A stretch of DNA of 64,000 bases, taken from positions 310,001-374,000 of the forward strand of contig NZ_FNJV01000006.1 of NCBI RefSeq assembly GCF_900103125.1, given 5' to 3'. Source of the DNA: Mucilaginibacter sp. OK268. GTDB taxonomy: Bacteria > Bacteroidota > Bacteroidia > Sphingobacteriales > Sphingobacteriaceae. A program made the translations under genes and the position numbers. Numbering within the stretch: the first letter of the stretch is position 1; each line of letters begins with the position of its first letter. The notes under the pieces were generated by a model. It was not told the DNA's origin. It saw only the letters and a list, made by a program, of their open reading frames with translations, and did not search any database. Below, piece by piece: positions 41,845 through 49,449 of this stretch.

Positions 41845-43510
41845 ACCAGTAAGTGCCCAAAAGGCTGCCCCGGCTAAGCCTTTGACCCAGGCTGACAGTA
41901 TGATGGTTAAGCAACTTTTTTTCTCGGCCATTCGCGAAAAAACCATCGAAAATTCCAAACGGGCCGGTGAAATGTTTGAGCGCATATTACAGGCTGACCC
42001 TGGAAATGACGCCTCATTGTTTGAGTTGGCCAACCTGAAAAGACAACAGAATGACTACGCAGGGGCACGGCCTTTATTGGAAAAAGCGGTTGCTATTAAT
42101 CCGGATAATGAATGGTACTGGGTAGCCCTGGCCGATGATTATGAAAAAACCAATGCCATTGACAAGCTCGAAAATGTATTTAATCAGCTTATCCGGATCA
42201 ATCCGGATAAGTCCGACTATTACTTTGATAAAGCCAATGCTTATCTCATTTTAAAAAGATATGATGATGCCCTTAAAGTGTATGATCAGCTGGAAAAGCT
42301 TAATGGTCCCAGTGATGATATTTTGGCAAGCCGGCAAAAGATCTATTTAAAGCAAGGTAAGATCGACCAGGCTGCAACCGAATTGGAGAAAGCTATTGCT
42401 GATAATCCGGGTCAAATGCGTTATTACCTGTTACTGGCCGAAATTTATAATTCGAACGGGTTGAATGATAAGGCCCTGAAAATTTTGTTACAAGCCGAGA
42501 AACAAGACAATAACAACGGTATGGTGCATTTAGCGTTAGCTGATGTTTACCGCGATAAAAAAAATAACGACGCCTGTTTTAATGAGCTTACACTGGCGTT
42601 TGCCAATCCAGATGTGAGTATCGATCAAAAAGTAAATATCATTAGCGGGTACTTTCCAAAATTTCCCGAACCCAATGCCAAAGCCAGCGCGCTTGAACTG
42701 AGCCGGCTTTTAACAGTAGCACACCCTGCTGATGCTAAAGCTTATGCTATTTATGGCGACATGCTGTTGCAAAACACAAAATTAAAAGAAGCCAAAGCAG
42801 CGTATAAAAAATCAATTCAGTTTAATGAACAGGTATATGTTGTACACGAACAGTTGGTACGGGTTGAATTAAGTGAAAATGATCTGGATGCTACCATAAA
42901 GGATGGCGAAAATGCGCTTTCGCTATTCCCCAACCAGGGCTGGATGAATTATATGGTGGGGGTAGCCTGGGCGCAAAAAAAAGAGTATAAAAAAGCGCTT
43001 AGTTACGCCACCACCGCAACTTCATTAGAAATTCAGGATAAGGATTTACTTTCGTTGAGCTTTTCGTTATTAGGCGATTGTTATCATAGTCTTAAAGATA
43101 ACAAAAGCTCGGACGAGGCTTATGATAAGGCGTTAAGCTATAATCCGGATAATGCGTTTACATTAAACAATTATGCCTATTATTTATCGTTAAGAAGTGA
43201 GCAACTGGATAAAGCCGCGCAAATGTCGGCCCGTTCCAATGAGCTTCAGCCCAATACCGCGTCGTTTGAAGATACGTACGCCTGGGTGCTTTTTAAGCAA
43301 AAGAAATATGCCGATGCTAAGGTATGGATATTGAAGGCATTGGCGCATGATAAAACTAATAGTGCTGCTCAATATGAGCATTATGGCGATATTTTGTATT
43401 ATCTAGGTAATATAGATGAGGCCGTAGAAAACTGGAAAAAAGCTAAAAGTAACGGCGGTCAATCGCCGGTATTAGACCGTAAAATAAATGAGAAAAAATA
43501 TAGCGAGTAA
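41747..43510 (+). CDS. Exported tetratricopeptide-repeat protein
   Basis: A 587-residue protein with a signal peptide (about residues 20-40, hydrophobic core VAVLILGSCFLTL ending in VSAQ) followed by around ten TPR units (for example ANLKRQQNDYAGARPLLEKAVAINPDN and DKALSYNPDNAFTLNNYAYYL). TPRs form protein-binding superhelices; here they would act in the periplasm. The signal hydrophobic core is encoded by a repeat arm. It overlaps the DUF4292 gene by 23 nt. This gene is a constant neighbour of dut and DUF4292 in Bacteroidetes; the partner is unknown. Confidence 0.85.
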   Translation: MKELELRYNKNKIRTGFNYIVAVLILGSCFLTLPVSAQKAAPAKPLTQADSMMVKQLFFSAIREKTIENSKRAGEMFERILQADPGNDASLFELANLKRQQNDYAGARPLLEKAVAINPDNEWYWVALADDYEKTNAIDKLENVFNQLIRINPDKSDYYFDKANAYLILKRYDDALKVYDQLEKLNGPSDDILASRQKIYLKQGKIDQAATELEKAIADNPGQMRYYLLLAEIYNSNGLNDKALKILLQAEKQDNNNGMVHLALADVYRDKKNNDACFNELTLAFANPDVSIDQKVNIISGYFPKFPEPNAKASALELSRLLTVAHPADAKAYAIYGDMLLQNTKLKEAKAAYKKSIQFNEQVYVVHEQLVRVELSENDLDATIKDGENALSLFPNQGWMNYMVGVAWAQKKEYKKALSYATTATSLEIQDKDLLSLSFSLLGDCYHSLKDNKSSDEAYDKALSYNPDNAFTLNNYAYYLSLRSEQLDKAAQMSARSNELQPNTASFEDTYAWVLFKQKKYADAKVWILKALAHDKTNSAAQYEHYGDILYYLGNIDEAVENWKKAKSNGGQSPVLDRKINEKKYSE

Positions 43511-44279
43511 GTTATTAATAGTGTGCTGCCTGCTGGTTATGGTGAGCTGTAAAGCCCGTAAGCAAGTGTTGGTAGCCCGTAAAGCTGATTCATCGGCAAA
43601 GCCTGTTGATAACAAGTTAAGCAGCAAACTGAATGCTATCCGGGAAAAGCAGGTAAACTTTAATACCTTTTCTGGTAAAGCAAAAACCAAGCTCAATATT
43701 AATGGTAACAGTAACGATGTTACCCTCAACATCCGTATTGAGCGCGATAAAAGAATCTGGGTTTCAATTACCGCCATTTTAGGGGTTGAAGCGGCCCGTG
43801 CCCTTATCACGCCTGATAGTATATTGCTTATCAATCGTTTACAAGGAGTATATCTGCGTAAACCTTTTAGCTATGTATATAAATATGCCAGCAGCCAGGT
43901 TAACTATAAAACGCTGGAGTCATTACTGATTGGTAATGCCGTACCTGAATTGCTGAATGAAAAAGCCGAGCTGACCAATGCCGATGGAAACACCACCCTG
44001 AGCGGTAGCCTGCAGGATCTGTTATACAAGCTGGTTTTGGGTGCCGATTTGAAAGTTACGCAAACAAATTTGTCCAATGAAAGTGCGGGACAATCGCTAC
44101 AGGTGGTTAACAATAGCTTTATCCAGGCAACTAATAGGGTTATGCCATCGCAAATAGATATCGCATCAGTAGTAAAAGATAAAAAAATACAGGTTAATTT
44201 GCATTATACAAAGGCCGACTTTGACGTACCGCAGGAATATCCATTCAATATTCCCGCCAATTACGAGCCGGCCAAATAA
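43488..44279 (+). CDS. DUF4292 lipoprotein
   Basis: A 263-residue protein with a lipoprotein signal peptide (LLIVCCLLVMVSC, lipid cysteine at residue 21). The mature part, with FNTFSGKAKTKLNINGNSNDVTLNIRIERDKRIWVSIT (about residues 58-95), is the DUF4292 domain, which resembles LolA/LolB-type lipoprotein carriers in strand pattern. A lipid or lipoprotein transport role is therefore plausible but not shown. It overlaps the TPR gene by 23 nt and precedes the EnvC-like gene by 17 nt. Confidence 0.82.
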   Translation: MRKNIASKLLIVCCLLVMVSCKARKQVLVARKADSSAKPVDNKLSSKLNAIREKQVNFNTFSGKAKTKLNINGNSNDVTLNIRIERDKRIWVSITAILGVEAARALITPDSILLINRLQGVYLRKPFSYVYKYASSQVNYKTLESLLIGNAVPELLNEKAELTNADGNTTLSGSLQDLLYKLVLGADLKVTQTNLSNESAGQSLQVVNNSFIQATNRVMPSQIDIASVVKDKKIQVNLHYTKADFDVPQEYPFNIPANYEPAK

Positions 44280-44296
44280 TTAATTATGTTTGTTTG

Positions 44297-45586
44297 ATGA
44301 AATTTTTAAAAGCAGTATTTTTTATAATAGCGGTATTTATAGCGGTTGATGTGCATGCTCAAAGCAGTCAGGAGTTAAAACGCAGACGTGATAAATTATC
44401 AGAGGAACTGGAACAGCTGAATAAGGATTACCAGGAAACCTCGCAAAATAAAAGAGCTACTTTAAAACAGCTGAGCTTGTTAAAAGCGCAGATAAACCTG
44501 AGGGAAGAGAAAATAAATATCATTAACTCAGAAGTAAGAAATTTAGATAACCAGATCTCGGAGAGTAATAATACCGTACATAGTTTACAAAGCCAGCTTG
44601 ACCAGCTGAAAAAAGAATATGCAGCTATGGTGCTTTTTGCCTATCGCAATCAAAGTGCTTACAATAAGCTGATGTTTCTTTTTGCTTCGAGAGATTTTAA
44701 CCAGGCCTATAAACGATTAAAATATTTACAGCAGTTTGGTACCTACCGCGAGCGGCAGGCGGGTTATATACAGGGAACCCAAAAAGAACTGCACATAAAA
44801 ATAAACGAGCTGGATAAAAACAAGCAGGAAAAAAGCAACCTGCTGGCCGATCAGCAAAAGGAAAAAGAAACCCTTGGTAAGGAAAAGAACAACCAGGTAA
44901 AAGTAGTAAGCGACCTGTCACAACACGAAGGGCAGCTTAAACAGCAGCAACGGGAGGTTCAGGCAAAAATAGCCAAAACCAATAGGGAAATTGCCTCAAC
45001 TATCCGCAGGGAAATTGAGGAAGCCCGGCGCAAGGCCGAGGCAGAAGCAAGAGAGGCCGCCAGGATAGCGGCAGCTAAAGCAAAGGCCGAAAACAGGCCT
45101 GCTCCGGTAGCTCCTTCTAAACCTGTGACACGGAGTGAGTCGAGTGTGTTGAATGCGACACCTGAGGCCGCTAAACTGTCAAATGACTTTTTGGGTAACC
45201 GCGGTCGTTTGCCATGGCCGGTTGCCAATGGAGTGATTACCCAGGGTTTTGGTATGTATACCACGCCCGAGGGGATAAAAAGTGAAAGTACCGGTATTGA
45301 TATCAGAACCAATCCGGGAAGCTCGGTAAGGGCCGTATTTGACGGTACTGTAGTGAGGGTGGTTGACGTAAGCGGTACTTACCTGGTGATGATAGTTCAC
45401 GGGGAATACTTTACGGTGTATGCCAATTTACGGTCGGTTAGTGTGGCCAGGGGGCAAAAAGTGAGTACCAAGCAGGCATTAGGAACGGTGGCGACAGATT
45501 CGTCGACCGGGGAAACGGAAGTTCACTTTGAAGTTTATAAAGTGAAGGATCCAACCAATCCTAAAACGTGGCTGGCACCTAACTAA
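44297..45586 (+). CDS. EnvC-like murein hydrolase activator with degenerate LytM domain
   Basis: A 429-residue periplasmic protein: signal peptide (to about residue 22), long coiled coil (about 25-235, heptads rich in K/E/Q), a proline-rich linker and a C-terminal LytM/M23 domain (about 310-428). Active M23 enzymes have H-x3-D and H-x-H ligands. Here the first His position reads ESTGIDIRT and the catalytic loop reads YANL instead of YAHL, while VHFEV keeps one His. It is therefore probably a non-catalytic activator of amidases, like E. coli EnvC. ATG 44297 is preferred to the TTG at 44294. Confidence 0.85.
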   Translation: MKFLKAVFFIIAVFIAVDVHAQSSQELKRRRDKLSEELEQLNKDYQETSQNKRATLKQLSLLKAQINLREEKINIINSEVRNLDNQISESNNTVHSLQSQLDQLKKEYAAMVLFAYRNQSAYNKLMFLFASRDFNQAYKRLKYLQQFGTYRERQAGYIQGTQKELHIKINELDKNKQEKSNLLADQQKEKETLGKEKNNQVKVVSDLSQHEGQLKQQQREVQAKIAKTNREIASTIRREIEEARRKAEAEAREAARIAAAKAKAENRPAPVAPSKPVTRSESSVLNATPEAAKLSNDFLGNRGRLPWPVANGVITQGFGMYTTPEGIKSESTGIDIRTNPGSSVRAVFDGTVVRVVDVSGTYLVMIVHGEYFTVYANLRSVSVARGQKVSTKQALGTVATDSSTGETEVHFEVYKVKDPTNPKTWLAPN

Positions 45587-45618
45587 TTAGTTATGAACTT
45601 TATGAAATTTTAATTGTA

Positions 45619-45626
45619 TATATTTG
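45619..45626 (+). promoter_or_regulatory. -7 box upstream of tatA
   Basis: TATATTTG, exact fit to TAnnTTTG, 19 nt before the tatA start codon at 45646. Confidence 0.5.
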
Positions 45627-45645
45627 TAACCTTAATTTAAATGCT

Positions 45646-46092
45646 ATGCTAAGTTCAGTTTTTTTATTTTTAAATATTGGTACGAGCGAGATGGTACTGA
45701 TACTTTTTGCAGCATTAATGCTTTTTGGAGGTGATAAGCTACCTGAACTGGCACGCGGTTTAGGTAAAGGCATCCGAGATTTTAAAGATGCATCTGAGGA
45801 TGTGAAACGTGAGATCAACAACCAGATCAATAATTACGAGGAAAAGAAAACCGAAACCACGGTAAAAGATACCCCGCTTGCTGAAGAAAATACTACAGAG
45901 CACGCAACTGTTACTGCTGAGGAGGATAGTGAAGTGACGCACCCTATACATGGTATAGAAAATACGGTGCCCAACACAATCCCTATCTCGGATACTTACG
46001 TAAGTACCCATGAAGAGGAGCCGGTAGCGGAAACACACATCGACCTTACCAAGAAAACAACCGCAGATCCTGTTAAAACAGAACACGAATAA
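45646..46092 (+). CDS. tatA: TatA/E-type twin-arginine translocase subunit, long form
   Basis: A 148-residue protein. The membrane helix (about residues 12-28, EMVLILFAALMLF) is followed by FGGDKLPELARGLGKGIRDFK, the amphipathic helix hallmark of TatA. A long acidic/Thr-rich tail (about 65-148) extends beyond the usual length and is typical of some Bacteroidetes TatA proteins. TatA multimerises to form the pore that moves folded proteins. A second TatA is encoded directly downstream. TatC is not in the window. Confidence 0.9.
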   Translation: MLSSVFLFLNIGTSEMVLILFAALMLFGGDKLPELARGLGKGIRDFKDASEDVKREINNQINNYEEKKTETTVKDTPLAEENTTEHATVTAEEDSEVTHPIHGIENTVPNTIPISDTYVSTHEEEPVAETHIDLTKKTTADPVKTEHE

Positions 46093-46135
46093 CACAAGTC
46101 ATAATAATATTTACATAACATAAAACTTAAAAATC

Positions 46136-46309
46136 ATGGGTGGATTAGGCGCACCAGAAATCATTCTGATCATCATTGCAATACTTTTATTGTTTGGCGG
46201 TAAAAAAATACCTGAACTAATGAGAGGTTTAGGAAAAGGCGTTAAAGAATTTAAAGACGCGCAAAACGGCGAAGGCAACACAACTACCGAAGAAAAACCT
46301 AAAGTTTAA
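46136..46309 (+). CDS. tatA: TatA/E-type twin-arginine translocase subunit, short form
   Basis: A 57-residue protein: membrane helix PEIILIIIAILLLFGGKKI (residues 7-25), amphipathic helix IPELMRGLGKGVKEFKDAQ, short tail. It is 43 nt downstream of the longer TatA and resembles it, so the pair arose by duplication or represents TatA and TatE/B-like roles. A foldback repeat and a strong terminator follow. Confidence 0.9.
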   Translation: MGGLGAPEIILIIIAILLLFGGKKIPELMRGLGKGVKEFKDAQNGEGNTTTEEKPKV

Positions 46310-46323
46310 TATTAGGTATTAGG

Positions 46324-46405
46324 TATCAAGTAATTAGTATCAAGTATCAAGATTTTTGAAAGCTTTAATGTAGCTGTCTTGATACTTGATACTGGTGGCT
46401 TGATA
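46324..46405. repeat. Heptamer-word foldback 14 (GTATCAA family)
   Basis: Arms 46324-46352 and 46377-46405 (29 nt) match at 25 positions, differences being clustered in one word. Same word family as foldback 4. It begins 14 nt after the short tatA stop codon. Confidence 0.85.
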
Positions 46406-46424
46406 TTTTTGTTTACTGCATATG

Positions 46425-46470
46425 AACTTATCTGTTGAATTATTTCGTATTTCAACAGATAAGTTTTTTA
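46425..46470 (+). terminator. Strong intrinsic terminator before gatA
   Basis: A perfect 15-bp stem AACTTATCTGTTGAA (46425-46439) with 46451-46465, 11-nt loop, followed by a T-run. It ends 11 nt before the gatA ATG, so gatA must start from its own promoter or read-through; the TATTTTAG at 46469-46476 is a candidate -7 box. Confidence 0.8.
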
Positions 46471-46480
46471 TTTTAGCCCC

Positions 46481-47905
46481 ATGGCTAAATTTTATTCCTC
46501 TTTAAGTGAAATAAGGAGTGGGCTGCAACGTGCGGAAATTACCGTTGAAGGACTGGTAAACAACTATCTGGATCAAATAAAAAAGAATGCTCATTTGAAT
46601 GCCTTTAACGAGGTGTTTGAACAGGAAGCATTGATCAATGCAAAAAACATTGATGACCGTATAAAAAACGGTACTGCCGGCAAACTGGCCGGAATGGTTA
46701 TCGCCATAAAAGATAACATATGCTATAAAGGGCACCAGGTAAGTGCCTCCTCAAAAATATTAAAAGATTTCACTTCCATTTATTCATCAACCATTGTTGA
46801 GCGCTTATTGGCCGAGGACGTGGTTATTATTGGCCGCTGCAATTGCGATGAGTTTGCTATGGGCGGCGCTAATGAAACTTCCTACTTCGGCCCGGTAAAA
46901 AATATGGCCGACGAAACCAAAGTTTCAGGTGGGTCATCTGGTGGCTCGGCTGTTGCTGTACAGGCCAATATGTGCCATGCGGCTATCGGTACCGATACCG
47001 GGGGCTCCGTAAGGCAACCGGCTTCATTTTGTGGTGTTATCGGTTTAAAACCCACCTATGGCCGTATTTCAAGACATGGTATTATCGCTTTCGCTTCATC
47101 ATTTGACCAGGTTGGTCCCATAACCCGATCGGTAGAGGATGCCGCCTTGTTGCTGGAAGTTATGGCCGGCCCTGATGATTACGATAGTACACTGGCCCAA
47201 CAAGAAGTGCCTGCATTTTCTGAACATATCGAAAAAATAGGTAAAAAGAAGATCGCTTATTTACAGGAAGCTATCTCAAGCCCGGGGGTTGATGCCGAGG
47301 TAAAAGATGTGCTGATAAAATATATTGATAAACTGCGTGCAGACGGTCATACCGTAACTCCTATCGCCTTTGAGCAATTGGATTACCTTGTACCTGCCTA
47401 TTATATTTTGGCTATGGCCGAAGCTTCGTCAAACCTGGCCAGGTACGATGGGGTGCATTACGGTTATCGCAGCCCCTCGGCAGATGATCTGCAATCAACT
47501 TATAAACGTTCCCGGTCTGAAGGATTTGGTAAAGAAGTAAAACGCCGTATCATGCTGGGGACATTTGTACTGAGTGCCGGTTATTATGATGCCTATTATG
47601 CCAAAGCCCAGAAAGTACGCCGCCTGATCAGGGAAAAAACCGACCAGATACTAAACGAATACGATTTTATACTGGTACCCACGGCCCCGGAACCTGCTTT
47701 TGCCATAGGCAAAGAAGAAAAAGACCCGGTAGTAACGTATCTTTCTGATATTTTTACCGTACAAGCATCGTTGGCTGGTGTGCCTGCTATTTCGTTGCCT
47801 GTTGGCAATAATAGTCAGGGTTTGCCGTTAGGTTTACAATTGCTTGCTAAGCATTTTAACGAACAGGAACTATTGAATTTTTCAAAATATTTCCTTGAAC
47901 TTTAA
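46481..47905 (+). CDS. gatA: Asp-tRNA(Asn)/Glu-tRNA(Gln) amidotransferase subunit A
   Basis: A 474-residue amidase-signature enzyme. The catalytic triad Lys-cisSer-Ser is in VIAIKDNICYKG (Lys about 76), VSGGSSGGSAVAV (cis-Ser about 151) and the nucleophile Ser in GTDTGGSVRQPASFCG (about 175). GatA frees ammonia from glutamine for GatB, converting mischarged Glu-tRNA(Gln) or Asp-tRNA(Asn). Length is typical. GatB and GatC are not here, and gatA stands alone behind a terminator. Confidence 0.95.
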   Translation: MAKFYSSLSEIRSGLQRAEITVEGLVNNYLDQIKKNAHLNAFNEVFEQEALINAKNIDDRIKNGTAGKLAGMVIAIKDNICYKGHQVSASSKILKDFTSIYSSTIVERLLAEDVVIIGRCNCDEFAMGGANETSYFGPVKNMADETKVSGGSSGGSAVAVQANMCHAAIGTDTGGSVRQPASFCGVIGLKPTYGRISRHGIIAFASSFDQVGPITRSVEDAALLLEVMAGPDDYDSTLAQQEVPAFSEHIEKIGKKKIAYLQEAISSPGVDAEVKDVLIKYIDKLRADGHTVTPIAFEQLDYLVPAYYILAMAEASSNLARYDGVHYGYRSPSADDLQSTYKRSRSEGFGKEVKRRIMLGTFVLSAGYYDAYYAKAQKVRRLIREKTDQILNEYDFILVPTAPEPAFAIGKEEKDPVVTYLSDIFTVQASLAGVPAISLPVGNNSQGLPLGLQLLAKHFNEQELLNFSKYFLEL

Positions 47906-47930
47906 AAAAATTAATAATTTAGTAAATAAC

Positions 47931-48023
47931 AGAATCAAGATATTAGAATCAAGAAATAGGAACAATGAGAACAGCATTCGACTTGTGTTTTATCTTAATT
48001 CCTGACTCTAATCTCTTGATTCT
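47931..48023. repeat. Heptamer-word foldback 15 (GAATCAA family)
   Basis: Arms 47931-47961 and 47993-48023 (31 nt) match at 26 positions. The left arm begins 26 nt after the gatA stop codon; the right arm ends 22 nt before the next start. Confidence 0.8.
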
Positions 48024-48044
48024 ATACATTTAAATCCCTAAAGA

Positions 48045-49274
48045 ATGAAGAAACTATTTACGCTTACCATCTGCTTTTTATCACTGCAAATTGTTCACGC
48101 AAACGCTTCTTCAAAATCAACATTTCAATGGCCAAGCATTATACAGGATACCATCCTGAGAAAAGCTGTTGCCCAACCTGTTGGCCCCGCGCCACTAAGA
48201 GGCATCTATGAGCGCCGCTTAGATTCTATCAGCAAAGACATCCCGCTGGAGTATAATGAGTATGTACAAACCTATATTGACCTGTACATGCAAAACCGCG
48301 ATGAGATGGGGCAGGTGATAGGCCTTTCTAAATATTATTTCCCTATTTACGAAAAAGCTTTCCGCGATGCGGGTATACCCGAAGAAATAAAATTCCTTTC
48401 GATAGTTGAATCAAAGCTTGATCCTAATGCGGTATCAAGAGTAGGCGCAACAGGTCCATGGCAATTTATGTTTACTACTGCCAAATTGTATGGCTTAAAC
48501 ATGGATAGTTATGTTGATGAACGCCGCGACCCTATACAAGCCACCTATGCAGCAGCAGCTTATTTAAAAGATGCCTACCAGGAATTTGGCGATTGGCTTT
48601 TAGCCATAGCATCTTACAATTGTGGTAAAAGCAATGTAGAGCGCGCCGTTGAAAAAGCAGGGGCAAATGATTTTTGGAGCGCCCGTCAATACCTGCCTGC
48701 CGAAACCAGGGGTTATGTACCAGCCTTTATAGCGATGAATTATGTGATGCATTATTTTAGCAAGCATAACATTGTTCCGCAAGGTTGTAATTTTTCACTG
48801 AAGACAGATACGGTTATGGTGAAAAAATATGTTGCATTGAGCAGCATATCACAGGCGCTTAAGGTAAACATCAATGAATTGGCTATATTAAACCCAGCCT
48901 ACAGGCGGTTAATAGTTAACGGTTCACCGGCAAAACCGCGCAGATTGATATTACCGCAGGTTGCCAAGGAGAACTATGCCGTTTTATATAATGTATTGAA
49001 TGGTGGCGATGCCGTTGCACCAGAGCCAAAAGTAACTTATGCTTCTTATACAGAAAATAAGCCTGAGCCTAAGATGCCCAGCCGCCACCGGGTTAGAAAA
49101 GGGGAAACGCTGGCTTCTATTGCCGATAAGTATGGGGTTGAAGTGCAGGACCTGAAGGTTTGGAACCACCTGAAAAGTAACCGGGCTCCGGTTGGGGTAA
49201 GCATTAAAGTAAGTAATGGCGATGATGCCTCAACAAGCGCGGCGGTTAACCCGCATAGCAAAAGAGTTTTATAA
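48045..49274 (+). CDS. MltD-like lytic transglycosylase with LysM domain
   Basis: A 409-residue periplasmic enzyme: signal peptide (residues 1-20), SLT domain with catalytic Glu122 in LSIVESKLDPNAVSRVGATGPWQFM, further motif SYNCGKSNVERAVEKAG (about 190-205), and a C-terminal LysM peptidoglycan-binding domain (about 345-390, HRVRKGETLASIADKYGVEV). The reaction cuts glycan strands with formation of 1,6-anhydro-MurNAc. The MltD layout is usual, though only one LysM is clear. It may work with the EnvC-like protein upstream in wall turnover; that is inference. Confidence 0.9.
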   Translation: MKKLFTLTICFLSLQIVHANASSKSTFQWPSIIQDTILRKAVAQPVGPAPLRGIYERRLDSISKDIPLEYNEYVQTYIDLYMQNRDEMGQVIGLSKYYFPIYEKAFRDAGIPEEIKFLSIVESKLDPNAVSRVGATGPWQFMFTTAKLYGLNMDSYVDERRDPIQATYAAAAYLKDAYQEFGDWLLAIASYNCGKSNVERAVEKAGANDFWSARQYLPAETRGYVPAFIAMNYVMHYFSKHNIVPQGCNFSLKTDTVMVKKYVALSSISQALKVNINELAILNPAYRRLIVNGSPAKPRRLILPQVAKENYAVLYNVLNGGDAVAPEPKVTYASYTENKPEPKMPSRHRVRKGETLASIADKYGVEVQDLKVWNHLKSNRAPVGVSIKVSNGDDASTSAAVNPHSKRVL

Positions 49275-49360
49275 TTAAAGGGTATAAGACTTAGGTGCAA
49301 AAACCTGTACCGATAAATGAAATTGATAGTGAAAAAAGATTAAATACCTGAATATGAGGG

Positions 49361-49397
49361 GCCCGGTTTTGATACATTTCAAAGCCGGGCTTTTTTA
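49361..49397 (+). terminator. Intrinsic terminator after the MltD-like gene
   Basis: GCCCGGTTTTG pairs with CAAAGCCGGGC (11 bp, one G-U), followed by six T. It lies between the MltD-like gene and maeB and shows that maeB does not start upstream of it. Confidence 0.9.
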
Positions 49398-49421
49398 TTC
49401 GGGTTACCATAAAAAGAATTG

Positions 49422-49429
49422 TAATTTTG
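49422..49429 (+). promoter_or_regulatory. -7 box of maeB
   Basis: TAATTTTG, exact fit to TAnnTTTG, 20 nt before ATG 49450 and just after the terminator at 49361-49397. Confidence 0.55.
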
Positions 49430-49449
49430 AGCGCTTGAATTTTGAGAAA

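Noticed and set aside
49354..49449. N-terminal extension of the malic enzyme
   Set aside because: It would be translated across an intrinsic terminator and lies upstream of the -7 box at 49422.
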